Shown here: positions 38,717-47,201 of the stretch, piece by piece
Numbering within the stretch: position 1 is the stretch's first letter
Layout: every line of letters starts with the position of its first letter
NCBI RefSeq assembly: GCF_001457475.1
Contig: NZ_LN831029.1
Coordinates: 1,674,001-1,738,000 of the forward strand
Direction of reading: 5' to 3'
From: Achromobacter xylosoxidans
GTDB lineage: Bacteria > Pseudomonadota > Gammaproteobacteria > Burkholderiales > Burkholderiaceae_B
Length of the DNA: 64,000 nucleotides
Position numbers and translations under genes: made by a program
Notes under the pieces: generated by a model
The model's input: the letters and a program-made list of their open reading frames with translations, nothing else
What the model was told of the DNA's origin: nothing
The model's database searches: none

Positions 38717-40354
38717 GTGAATGCCAATCTCTCCGCTTCAGGGCCTCTTCCGGTGAGCGTGGCTCCGGACGTCCTGGCCGATATCCAGGCTGAATTCTCG
38801 CGCGAATGGCAGCGGCTGTGTGATGACGCCCGCCGCGGCGCGCTGGCCCCGCCGGCCGACCGCCGTTTCGGCGGCGAGGCCTGGGCGGCCAGTGGCCAGC
38901 ATCTGCTGATGGCGCACACCTATCTGCTGTCGGCCCGGGCCATGTCGCGCATGGTCGATGCGGCCCAGGTCAGCGAACCGATGCGCGATCGCCTGCGTTT
39001 CTCGATCATGCAGTGGGTCGACGCGTTGTCGCCGTCGAACTTCCTGGCCTTGAATCCGGATGCCCAGCAGTCCATCGTCGAAAGCGCCGGCCGCGCCCTG
39101 AACGAAGGCCTGGCGAACCTGCTCGGCGACGTCAAGAAAGGCCGCATCACCCAGACCGACGAAACCCAGTTCGAGATCGGCCGCAACGTGGCCGTGACGC
39201 CCGGCGACGTGGTGTTCGAAAATGCGCTGTTCCAGCTGATCCAGTACAAGCCCGCCACCGCCACGGTGCACGAGCGGCCGCTGGTGATCGTGCCGCCGAA
39301 CATCAACAAGTTCTATATCCTCGACCTGCAACCCGACAACTCGTTCGTGCGCCACGCGGTCGAGCAGGGCTTCACGGTGTTCCTGATCTCCTGGCGCAAC
39401 CCGCTGGCCAGTGATACCGACGGCATCGATCGCGCGACCTGGTCCGACTACCTCGACGACGCGGTGCTGCAGGCCCTGCGCGTGGCCAGCGACATCTCCG
39501 GCCAGCCGCAGGTCAACGCGCTCGGCTTCTGTGTCGGCGGCACCATGCTGGCTTCGGCGCTGGCGCTGGCCGAAGCGCGCGGCGAACATCCGGTCGCGGC
39601 GCTGACCTTGCTGACCTCGCTGCTCGATTTCCACGACACCGGCATCCTGAATGTCTTCGTCGACGAAGCGCACGCGTTGCTGCGCGACCATCAACTGGGC
39701 AACGGCGGGCTGATGCCCGGGCGCGACCTGGCCACCACCTTCTCGTTCCTGCGCCCCAACGAACTGGTCTGGAACTACGTCGTCGGCAACTACCTGAAAG
39801 GCCAGAAGCCGCCGGCCTTCGACCTGCTTTTCTGGAACGGGGACAGCACCAACCTGCCCGGGCCGTTCTTTTCCTGGTACTTCCGCAACACCTATCTCGA
39901 AAACAATCTCAAGGTGCCGGGACGGGCCCAGGCCGCCGGGCTGCCGCTGGACCTGACGCGCCTGTCGATGCCGGCGTATATTTTCGGTTCGCGCGAAGAC
40001 CATATCGTGCCGTGGGTGTCGGCCTATGCCTCCACCCAGGTGCTGCGCGGGCCGCAACGCTTCGTGCTGGGCGCCTCGGGCCATATCGCCGGGGTGGTGA
40101 ACCCGCCCGCCAAAAAGCGCCGCAGCTATTGGGTGGCGGACAATATGGGTGGCGCAGGCCAGCCATTGCCGGGCGATCCCAACGCCTGGCTGGCCCAGGC
40201 GCAGGAAAAGCCGGGCAGTTGGTGGCCCGATTGGGCCGCCTGGCTGGCCGGGCATTCCGGCAAGCAGGTCAAGGCGCGTGCAAAATCAGGTAACGCCCGG
40301 TACCGGCCGATAGAACCGGCGCCGGGCAGGTATGTGAAGGTCAGGGCTGCCTGA
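38717..40354 (+). CDS. phaC: Class I poly(3-hydroxyalkanoate) synthase PhaC
   Basis: A 545-residue polymerase that joins (R)-3-hydroxyacyl-CoA units into polyhydroxybutyrate granules. It has the N-terminal PhaC_N domain (AMSRMVDAAQVSEPMRDRLRF, ALNEGLANLLGDVKKG), and the lipase-like box GFCVGG with nucleophile C272. The catalytic Asp is in SREDHIVPW and the His in GASGHIAGVVNPPAKK. Length is near Cupriavidus PhaC (589) with a shorter N-terminus. The start is GTG at 38717. An ATG 4 bases later is out of frame. phaB follows 75 bases downstream and phaR after that. There is no phaA in the cluster. Confidence 0.95.
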   Translation: MNANLSASGPLPVSVAPDVLADIQAEFSREWQRLCDDARRGALAPPADRRFGGEAWAASGQHLLMAHTYLLSARAMSRMVDAAQVSEPMRDRLRFSIMQWVDALSPSNFLALNPDAQQSIVESAGRALNEGLANLLGDVKKGRITQTDETQFEIGRNVAVTPGDVVFENALFQLIQYKPATATVHERPLVIVPPNINKFYILDLQPDNSFVRHAVEQGFTVFLISWRNPLASDTDGIDRATWSDYLDDAVLQALRVASDISGQPQVNALGFCVGGTMLASALALAEARGEHPVAALTLLTSLLDFHDTGILNVFVDEAHALLRDHQLGNGGLMPGRDLATTFSFLRPNELVWNYVVGNYLKGQKPPAFDLLFWNGDSTNLPGPFFSWYFRNTYLENNLKVPGRAQAAGLPLDLTRLSMPAYIFGSREDHIVPWVSAYASTQVLRGPQRFVLGASGHIAGVVNPPAKKRRSYWVADNMGGAGQPLPGDPNAWLAQAQEKPGSWWPDWAAWLAGHSGKQVKARAKSGNARYRPIEPAPGRYVKVRAA

Positions 40355-40429
40355 AGCCGCGCATGCGGTGGGCCCAGGCCAATAAGAAGTCAATCAACGA
40401 GGCGTCCGTCGCACACAGGAGGAAGTCCA

Positions 40430-41167
40430 ATGAGCGGAAAACTGGCTTACGTTACAGGCGGGATGGGCGGGATCGGCACCTCTATTTGCCAACGCCTGGC
40501 CAAAGAGGGCTTTCGCGTCGTGGCAGGCTGCGGCCCGAGCCGCAATTACCAGCAATGGCTGGATGAACAGGCGGCGCAGGGATATACCTTCCATGCTTCC
40601 GTCGGCAATGTGTCCGACTGGGATTCCACCGTGGCCGCTTTCGAGCGTGTCACCGCGGAACTCGGCCCGGTCGACGTGCTGGTCAACAACGCGGGCATCA
40701 CCCGCGACGGGCTGTTCCGCAAGATGACCGCCGATGATTGGCGCGCGGTCATCGACACCAACCTGAACAGCCTGTTCAACGTGACCAAGCAGGTCATCGA
40801 CGGCATGGTCGAGCGCCAATGGGGGCGCATCATCAACATCAGCTCGGTGAACGGGCAGAAGGGCCAGTTCGGCCAGACCAACTACTCCACCGCCAAGGCG
40901 GGCATCCACGGCTTCACCATGGCGCTGGCGCAGGAAGTCGCCAGCAAGGGCGTCACCGTCAACACCATTTCGCCCGGCTACATCGGGACCGATATGGTGC
41001 GCGCCATTCGTCCCGACGTGCTGGAAAAGATCGTCGCCACCATCCCGGTGCGGCGCCTGGGCACGCCCGAGGAAATCGCCTCGATGACGGCGTGGCTGGC
41101 TTCGGACGAATCCGGCTTTTCCACCGGCGCGGACTTCTCGCTCAACGGCGGCCTGCACATGGGCTGA
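40430..41167 (+). CDS. phaB: Acetoacetyl-CoA reductase PhaB
   Basis: A 245-residue short-chain dehydrogenase that reduces acetoacetyl-CoA to (R)-3-hydroxybutyryl-CoA with NADPH, feeding PhaC. The nucleotide motif is TGGMGGIGTSICQRLAKEG. NNAGITRDGLFRKM, the SSVNGQKGQFGQTNYSTAKAG segment with catalytic Ser, Tyr and Lys, and NTISPGYIGTDMV follow, all typical of PhaB. AGGAGG lies 8 bases before the ATG. It sits between phaC and phaR. Confidence 0.95.
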   Translation: MSGKLAYVTGGMGGIGTSICQRLAKEGFRVVAGCGPSRNYQQWLDEQAAQGYTFHASVGNVSDWDSTVAAFERVTAELGPVDVLVNNAGITRDGLFRKMTADDWRAVIDTNLNSLFNVTKQVIDGMVERQWGRIINISSVNGQKGQFGQTNYSTAKAGIHGFTMALAQEVASKGVTVNTISPGYIGTDMVRAIRPDVLEKIVATIPVRRLGTPEEIASMTAWLASDESGFSTGADFSLNGGLHMG

Positions 41168-41287
41168 CGCATCGCGGGTCGCCCGGCGGGCGGCCCTTTC
41201 GCGCCGCGGTGTCTCGGGGAGACGGCGCCGCGGCATTACACTTCACCCTATTCGAAGTCTTAGAGATCGCCCGATCCGGGGACAACC

Positions 41288-41857
41288 ATGACGCAAGCAC
41301 AAACCGGCGCCAGCCTGCGCCTGATTAAAAAGTACCCCAACCGTCGCCTGTACGACACTCGGACCAGTACCTACATCACCCTGGCGGATGTCAAGCAACT
41401 GGTCCTGGCCAACGAGGAATTCCAGGTCGTCGACGCCAAGAGCGCCGAAGACCTCACGCGCAGCATCCTGCTGCAGATCATTCTCGAAGAAGAAAGCGGC
41501 GGCATGCCCATGTTCTCGTCGAACATGCTGTCGCAGATCATCCGTTTCTACGGCCACGCGATGCAGGGCATCATGGGTTCCTACCTGGAAAAGAACATCC
41601 AGGCCTTCATGGAAATCCAGCAGCGCATGGCCGAACAGTCCAAGGGCCTGTATGGCAGCCAGTTCGGTCCCGAGGCCTGGACCCAGTTCATGAACGTGCA
41701 GACGCCGATGCTGCAGAACATGATGAACAACTACATCGACCAGAGCAAAAACCTGTTCGTGCAGATGCAGGACCAGATGCAGGACCAGACCCGCGCCATG
41801 TTCTCGAACTTCCCGTTCACCCCCGGGGGCTCGCAGGGCGGCGGACGCAAGTCCTAA
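41288..41857 (+). CDS. phaR: Polyhydroxyalkanoate synthesis repressor PhaR
   Basis: A 189-residue DNA- and granule-binding regulator. The N-terminal PHB/PHA accumulation regulator domain IKKYPNRRLYDTRTSTYITL (residues 13-32), followed by two PhaR helical domains (TRSILLQIILEEESGGMPMF, FMEIQQRMAEQSKGLYGSQF), is diagnostic. PhaR represses phasin genes and its own gene until PHB granules titrate it. It is third in phaC-phaB-phaR, 120 bases after phaB, so it may have its own promoter. The C-terminus is Gln/Met-rich, as usual. Confidence 0.94.
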   Translation: MTQAQTGASLRLIKKYPNRRLYDTRTSTYITLADVKQLVLANEEFQVVDAKSAEDLTRSILLQIILEEESGGMPMFSSNMLSQIIRFYGHAMQGIMGSYLEKNIQAFMEIQQRMAEQSKGLYGSQFGPEAWTQFMNVQTPMLQNMMNNYIDQSKNLFVQMQDQMQDQTRAMFSNFPFTPGGSQGGGRKS

Positions 41858-41904
41858 CCGCAACGTCCGACCGCGGCGGTGCCGCGGATCCGACTGTCGA
41901 CCGG

Positions 41905-41935
41905 CCGGCGTGGCGTTGCCCGCCGGTTTTGTTTT
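41905..41935 (+). terminator. Terminator of phaR
   Basis: CCGGCG and CGCCGG arms (41905-41910, 41921-41926), with an inner GGC/GCC pairing, are followed by TTTTGTTTTG. It lies about 50 bases after the phaR stop. Confidence 0.75.
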
Positions 41936-42077
41936 GCTTGATTGGACGCAACAATCCGCGGATTTCGGACTTATCTGATTCAGGGAGGTGTCAGATTTTT
42001 CCGTTACATTAATGCAAACGGTTCTTGTTTATGTTTTTAGGATCCGTCGTTTCAATCGAGCTTCGAGGATGACCCAC

Positions 42078-42614
42078 ATGATGAAGAAAGCCTTGGCCCT
42101 GGCCATTGTCGCTTTGAGCGTGTCCGCCGCCCAAGCGGCTGAATACCCCATCGGCAAGCCCGTGGAAAAGGGCGGCATGGAAATCGGTGCGGTCTACCTG
42201 CAGCCGATCGAAATGGACCCCCCGGGCATGATGCGCCCCGCCAAGGATTCCGACATCCACCTCGAGGCCGACATCCACGCCACGGCCGGCAATCCCACCG
42301 GCTTTCCCGAAGGCGAATGGATGCCCTACCTGGTCGTCAAATACGAAATCCAGAAGGTCGGCAGCCAGAACGTGCAGAAGGGCACCTTCATGCCCATGGT
42401 CGCCAATGACGGCCCGCACTACGGCGAGAACATCAAGCTGGAAGGCCCGGGCAAGTACAAGCTGAAGTACACCATCCTGCCGCCGACCGCCGACAAGATG
42501 AGCCACTTCGGCCGCCACATCGACAAGGAAACCGGCGTGGGCGACTGGTTCCAGCCGTTCGACCTGGAATACGAATTCGTCTATGCCGGCACCGGCAAGA
42601 AGGGCGGCTACTGA
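42078..42614 (+). CDS. ftrA: Periplasmic iron-binding protein FtrA (P19/Tpd family)
   Basis: A 178-residue exported protein: signal peptide MMKKALALAIVALSVSAAQA, then an Ig-like P19-type domain with metal-ligand residues in MEIGAVYLQPIEMDPPGMM and DIHLEADIHAT. In Bordetella, FtrA is the periplasmic receptor of the FtrABCD ferrous-iron transporter. Homologues are Campylobacter P19 and Treponema Tpd. An in-frame ATG lies 3 codons earlier, but GAGG sits 9 bases before 42078, which gives a standard signal peptide. It is the first gene of an intact ftrABCD operon. The 220-base upstream gap is partly AT-rich and I could not identify a convincing Fur box there. Confidence 0.92.
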   Translation: MMKKALALAIVALSVSAAQAAEYPIGKPVEKGGMEIGAVYLQPIEMDPPGMMRPAKDSDIHLEADIHATAGNPTGFPEGEWMPYLVVKYEIQKVGSQNVQKGTFMPMVANDGPHYGENIKLEGPGKYKLKYTILPPTADKMSHFGRHIDKETGVGDWFQPFDLEYEFVYAGTGKKGGY

Positions 42615-42616
42615 TC

Positions 42617-42979
42617 GTGCGAATCGCGCGCCCTCTGCTCCGCATCTGCGCCGCGCTGTCGATCGGCCTGGCGTGCCTGGCCGGCATGGCGCCCGCGCAA
42701 GCGGACGAACTGCCCACGTTCACGCTGACGTTCAAGCCCAACGGCACCTTTGAACCGGCCACGCTGGAAGTCCCTGCCGGCCGTTTCAAGATTGAACTGA
42801 TCAACGAAAGCAACGAGCCGGTCGAGTTCGAAAGCATCCCGCTGCGCAAGGAAAAGGTGCTGGGTCCCGGCGTGAAGTCGTTCGTGGTCATCACCATCTC
42901 GCGTCCCGGCGAGTATCCCTTCTTCGATGACTTCCACCAGGCGGTGAAAGGCACGCTGGTCGTCAAGCCCAAGGAATAG
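42617..42979 (+). CDS. ftrB: Cupredoxin-like periplasmic protein FtrB
   Basis: A 120-residue exported cupredoxin-fold protein (signal peptide about residues 1-29, ending APAQA). The mature domain has FTLTFKPNGTFEPATLEVPA and the strand ISRPGEYPFFDDFHQAVKGTL, typical of the cupredoxin_1 domain in FTR-type iron operons. FtrB is thought to act with copper in oxidising or handling ferrous iron before FtrC transport. It uses GTG at 42617, 2 bases after the ftrA stop. Twelve intergenic bases separate it from ftrC. Confidence 0.9.
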   Translation: MRIARPLLRICAALSIGLACLAGMAPAQADELPTFTLTFKPNGTFEPATLEVPAGRFKIELINESNEPVEFESIPLRKEKVLGPGVKSFVVITISRPGEYPFFDDFHQAVKGTLVVKPKE

Positions 42980-42992
42980 GCAGCCGCAATAC

Positions 42993-43838
42993 ATGGAACA
43001 GGTTCTTTTCATCGTCTGGCGCGAAAGCGTCGAAGCCATGCTGGTGGTGGGCATCCTGTACACCTGGCTGCGCTCGACGCCCGAAGGCAAACGCGGACTG
43101 AAATATCTGTGGGGCGGCGTGGGCGCCGGGCTGGCGCTGGCCGTGGCGCTGGCGTTGGTGCTGCTGGGCGTATCCTCGTGGCTCAGCGACGAAGGCCAGG
43201 AATGGTTCCAGGCCATCATGTCGCTGGCGGCGTGCGCGCTGGTGGTGCAGATGGTCGTGTGGATGAAAAAGCACGGTCGCACGCTCAAGGGCGAGCTTGA
43301 AAGCGGCGCCCGCTCGTCGATGGCCAATGACAACTGGTGGGGCCTGTTCGTGCTGGTGGCCATCGCCGTGGCCCGCGAGGGCAGCGAAACCGTGGTGTTC
43401 CTGTACGGCACCGTGGCGGCCGGCGAAGGCGGCGGCAACATGCTGATGCTGGCGCTGGCCGGCGTGGCCGGCTTCGTGGTGGCGCTGCTGACCTTCTGGC
43501 TGCTGCAGCTGGGCGGCAAGCTCATCACCTGGCGCCGTTTCTTCCGCGTGACCGAAATCCTGTTGCTGCTGCTGGCGGGGGCGCTGCTGGTGGGCGGCCT
43601 GGATCACCTGATTTCGCTGGACGTGCTGCCGACCATCATCGATCCGGTCTGGGACAGCTCGTGGCTGCTCAGCGACAGCACCGGTTTCGGCAAGGTTCTG
43701 GCTGATTTTGCCGGCTATCGTGCGCTGCCGGCCCTGATTTCGGTATTGTTGTGGGTTGCTTACTGGATCGTGGTGTGGGCGCTGCTGCGCTGGGTGGGCG
43801 GCAAGCCCGCGCCGGTGGCGGCGCGCGCCGCCTCTTGA
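42993..43838 (+). CDS. ftrC: FTR1-family iron permease FtrC
   Basis: A 281-residue inner-membrane permease with seven hydrophobic segments and the two REXXE iron-binding motifs of the FTR1 family: RESVE near residue 10 in helix 1 and REGSE around residue 129 in helix 4. In Bordetella FtrABCD it is the translocation channel. Third gene of the operon, 13 bases after ftrB and 48 bases before ftrD. Length matches bacterial Ftr1 permeases. Confidence 0.94.
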   Translation: MEQVLFIVWRESVEAMLVVGILYTWLRSTPEGKRGLKYLWGGVGAGLALAVALALVLLGVSSWLSDEGQEWFQAIMSLAACALVVQMVVWMKKHGRTLKGELESGARSSMANDNWWGLFVLVAIAVAREGSETVVFLYGTVAAGEGGGNMLMLALAGVAGFVVALLTFWLLQLGGKLITWRRFFRVTEILLLLLAGALLVGGLDHLISLDVLPTIIDPVWDSSWLLSDSTGFGKVLADFAGYRALPALISVLLWVAYWIVVWALLRWVGGKPAPVAARAAS

Positions 43839-43886
43839 GCACGGACTCCGACGTATTGATCGGACTGAATTAATGAAGGTTTGACC

Positions 43887-45284
43887 ATGGCAGCTGCACT
43901 CGGGAGGGCGACCTCCCGTATCGCCGACTTTCTCCGAGACCATGCCCCTCTGTTGCGCAAGCTGCAGTGGGGCATTGTTGCGATATACGCTTTCCTCCTG
44001 ATCGTTCCGGCCATCATGCCCCTGCCGGACAACTCGGCGTCGGTATTCAACAACCTGACCATCGTGGCCCAGTTCGCCTTCTGGGGCGTATGGTGGCCGT
44101 TCGTGCTGATTTCCATGCCGATCCTGGGACGCGCCTGGTGCGGCTGGTTCTGTCCGGAGGGCATGCTCACCGAATGGGCCAGCGAACGCGGCCAGGGGCA
44201 TGCCATTCCCAAGTGGATGCGCTGGGGGGGCTGGCCGTTCGTGGCCTTCGCCCTGACCACCATCTACGGACAATTGGTCAGCGTCTACCAGTATCCGCTG
44301 GCGGTGCTGGCGGTGCTCGGCGGCTCCACCGCGGCGGCCATGGTCGTCGGCTGGCGCTACGGCCGCAGCAAGCGGGTCTGGTGCAAATACCTCTGTCCGG
44401 TCAACGGCGTCTTCAATCTGCTGGCCAAGCTGGCGCCGTGGCACTTCAAGGTCGACGAGGAAAAGTGGCGCCATCCGGTTATCCGCATCGAGCCCATCAA
44501 CTGTGCGCCGCTGGTGCCGTTGCGGCACATGAAGGGCGCCGGCGACTGCCATGTATGCGGCCGTTGCAGCGGTTATCGCGGCGCCATCGCACTGACGCCG
44601 CGCTCGCCCGAGGAAGAGGTCGTCAGCGTCACCGATGGCGAACCGTGGCAGACCGCGCTGCTGTGCTTCGGCCTGATGGGCATCGCCATGGGCGCCTTCC
44701 TCTGGAGCGCCAGCCCCTGGTACGTGACCGCCAAGCAGTGGGCCGCGACCTGGCTGGTCGAGCACGACATCATGTGGCCGCTGCTGGACAACGCGCCGTG
44801 GTTCATCCTGACGCACTATCCGGAAGTGAACGACAGCTTCTCGTGGCTGGATGGCGCGGGCATCCTGATGTTCGTGGTCGGCGCCACCGTGTGCGTGGGC
44901 GGCGCCACCTTCCTGTCATTGTGGATCGCCGACCGGTTGGCGCCGGCCGCTCCGGTCGCCGGTCAGGAAGCGAACCGCTGGTTCCGTCCGGGCCTGCACA
45001 AGCTGGCCCAGGGGTTGATTCCTTCGGCCGGCATCGGCGTGTTCCTGGGCCTGTCCGCCACCACCATCAACCTGCTCAAGCACGAAGGCGTGCGCGCCGC
45101 CTGGGCGGCGCCGGTGCGCTTCACGCTGCTGACGCTGGCGGTGCTGTGGACCTTGCGCCTGTTCGCGCGCCTGTTGAACCAGCGTCCGGTCGGCGTGTTC
45201 AGGAAGACCGCGGCATGGCTGGTGCTGGCCGCCGGGCTGGCGCCTTTCTGTTGGTCCTGGGTGCTGTTCTTCGCCATCTGGTAA
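43887..45284 (+). CDS. ftrD: Polyferredoxin-like membrane protein FtrD
   Basis: A 465-residue inner-membrane iron-sulfur protein with about nine membrane helices and cysteine motifs CGWFCPEG and CKYLCPVNG, plus the loop INCAPLV and GDCHVCGRCSG. This matches the NapH/CcoG-like membrane polyferredoxin of ftr operons, which is thought to move electrons so that the iron transporter can recycle or reduce its ferroxidase partner. GAAGGT lies 7 bases before ATG 43887. A TTG two codons earlier is an unlikely alternative. Last gene of ftrABCD. Confidence 0.92.
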   Translation: MAAALGRATSRIADFLRDHAPLLRKLQWGIVAIYAFLLIVPAIMPLPDNSASVFNNLTIVAQFAFWGVWWPFVLISMPILGRAWCGWFCPEGMLTEWASERGQGHAIPKWMRWGGWPFVAFALTTIYGQLVSVYQYPLAVLAVLGGSTAAAMVVGWRYGRSKRVWCKYLCPVNGVFNLLAKLAPWHFKVDEEKWRHPVIRIEPINCAPLVPLRHMKGAGDCHVCGRCSGYRGAIALTPRSPEEEVVSVTDGEPWQTALLCFGLMGIAMGAFLWSASPWYVTAKQWAATWLVEHDIMWPLLDNAPWFILTHYPEVNDSFSWLDGAGILMFVVGATVCVGGATFLSLWIADRLAPAAPVAGQEANRWFRPGLHKLAQGLIPSAGIGVFLGLSATTINLLKHEGVRAAWAAPVRFTLLTLAVLWTLRLFARLLNQRPVGVFRKTAAWLVLAAGLAPFCWSWVLFFAIW

Positions 45285-45333
45285 AGCCCGCAAGATAACA
45301 AGCAAGCAGGCGAAGAAACCGCGGCGTCACGCG

Positions 45334-45361
45334 CGGGAAATATCGCGCGCCATTTCCCGCA
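45334..45361 (+). terminator. Hairpin after ftrD, possible terminator
   Basis: Perfect 9-base arms GCGGGAAAT (45334-45342) and complement (45353-45361) with a 10-base loop lie 49 bases after the ftrD stop and before cdiB. There is no T tract, so termination here is uncertain. Confidence 0.4.
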
Positions 45362-45454
45362 TCCGCGGTGGCGCTTGAATTTGTACGACCATTTAACAAT
45401 TACGTACGCTGGTAATTCGTTGCTACTCTGGCTCCGCGCAATCAAGGAGCAGAG

Positions 45455-47176
45455 ATGCGGTGCGGTCGTCGCGGTGAGCTGTTGTTTTTCCTGGGGCCAG
45501 GGTTTCTGGTTCTCGCCGCCGTCGTTTCACCGGTTTTCGGCGCCTCGGTGCCAGAGGCGCCGACACCGCCAGCACTCTCCATCGATGCCCGCGAGCAGTT
45601 GCGCCAGCAAGAGCGTGAACGTGTCCTGCAACAGCAGAATACCCCGCGGGTCGACGAGCGCCTCCCTCGCCCTGAAGCCTCCCCATCCGATTATCCCGCC
45701 GATGAAAGCCCTTGCTTCGTCATCGATACCCTGCGGCTGAGCGGCGATTCCGCCGCCAGCTTTCAATGGGCGCTCGATGCCGCCGCCGACACAATAGGCC
45801 ACTGCCTGGGCGGCCAGGGCATCACGGCGGCCATCAACCGGGTGCAGAACGCCATTCTGGCCAAAGGTTACGTCACGACACGCGTGATGGCGCACGAGCA
45901 GGACCTCACCCGCGGCCTTCTGACATTGACGCTGCTGCCCGGTCGCGTTGGCGATATCCGCTTCGACCAGCCAGTGTCGTGGCGCGGCCGGTTATGGAAT
46001 GCCATCCCGGCATCGTCCGGCGATATTCTCAATCTGCGCGATATCGAGCAGGGCCTGGAGAATCTCAAGCGAGTCCCCAGCGCGGCCGCCGATATCCGGA
46101 TCACGCCAGGGCAGCGCGAGGCCACCAGCGACCTGTTGGTGAGTTGGCAGGAAAGCCGACCCATCCGGCTGAGCCTCGGCCTGGACGATAGCGGTTCGGA
46201 TAGCACCGGGCGTTACCTGGGCTCGGCCACCCTGGCCGTGGATGCTCCCTTCGCGCACAACGATCTGTTCTACGCCAACGTCGGCAGGGATCTGTTCCAG
46301 CATGCGCCGCTCGGCAACCGTTCACATGCCTTGAACTACGTATTCCCGGTCGGTTATTGGGCCTACTCCGTCAATTACAACAACTACGCCTATCACCAGA
46401 ACATCCCCAGCGCCAACGAAGTACTCCGGTACAGCGGAAAAAGCGCGAGCCTTCAGGCCGCCGTGTCACGGCTGGCATATCGCGACCAGTCCCACAAGAC
46501 CACGCTCAACCTGCGTGTGTATCGCAAATACTCCACCAATGCCGTCAATGACATCGCCATCGAGCAGCAGCGGCGCCGCACGGCCGGATGGGAGTTCGGC
46601 GTCAACCAGCACAGCTATCTCGGAAGCGCCACGCTGGATGCGAACCTCGGCTGGCGCCACGGCACCGGCGCATTCGGCGCCCTCGCGGCGCCCGAGGAAG
46701 CGTCGCGTAGCGGCAGTGCCCGCGGCGGTGTGCTGTCGGGCGACGTAAGCCTCAATCAACCCTTCGCCTGGGGCAAGCAGCCTTGGCGATATCTGGCGAT
46801 CGTCAGGGGCCAATGGAGCCCGGACGCGCTGACGCCACAGGAACGCATGGCCATTGCCGGCCGTTATACGGTGCGCGGCTTTGACGGCGAGCAGACACTG
46901 TCCGGCGAGAACGGCCTGCTCTGGCGCAATGAACTGGCCTGGAACGGGCTTTCATCCAGCGATGCGCTGTATGTGGCTTTGGACTATGGGTGGGTAGGCG
47001 GCCAGGGCGCCCGATATCTGGTCGGACGCCAGTTGGCGGGCGCAGCCTTGGGCGTGCGGGGCGCGCTCTGGAAAAAACTTGGCTATGACCTGTTTGCCGG
47101 CGTGCCCCTCTACAAGCCGCGTGATTTCCACACCGCGGCAATGACGATCGGATTCAGCATGAATCTGGAAATCTGA
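45455..47176 (+). CDS. cdiB: Two-partner secretion outer-membrane transporter CdiB (FhaC/ShlB family)
   Basis: A 573-residue TpsB protein that exports CdiA across the outer membrane. It has a signal peptide (about residues 1-29), a Gln/Arg-rich periplasmic helix (REQLRQQERERVLQQQ), two POTRA domains (about 85-235) and a 16-strand barrel whose conserved loop-6 motif is VRGFDGEQTLSGENG. AAGGAG precedes the ATG. cdiA begins 25 bases after its stop, so the two are one operon. The CDI name rests on the toxin-bearing partner. By sequence alone, FhaC or ShlB would be equally apt. Confidence 0.93.
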   Translation: MRCGRRGELLFFLGPGFLVLAAVVSPVFGASVPEAPTPPALSIDAREQLRQQERERVLQQQNTPRVDERLPRPEASPSDYPADESPCFVIDTLRLSGDSAASFQWALDAAADTIGHCLGGQGITAAINRVQNAILAKGYVTTRVMAHEQDLTRGLLTLTLLPGRVGDIRFDQPVSWRGRLWNAIPASSGDILNLRDIEQGLENLKRVPSAAADIRITPGQREATSDLLVSWQESRPIRLSLGLDDSGSDSTGRYLGSATLAVDAPFAHNDLFYANVGRDLFQHAPLGNRSHALNYVFPVGYWAYSVNYNNYAYHQNIPSANEVLRYSGKSASLQAAVSRLAYRDQSHKTTLNLRVYRKYSTNAVNDIAIEQQRRRTAGWEFGVNQHSYLGSATLDANLGWRHGTGAFGALAAPEEASRSGSARGGVLSGDVSLNQPFAWGKQPWRYLAIVRGQWSPDALTPQERMAIAGRYTVRGFDGEQTLSGENGLLWRNELAWNGLSSSDALYVALDYGWVGGQGARYLVGRQLAGAALGVRGALWKKLGYDLFAGVPLYKPRDFHTAAMTIGFSMNLEI

Positions 47177-47201
47177 TCCCGCTTTTTCAAAGACCTGGCT
47201 C

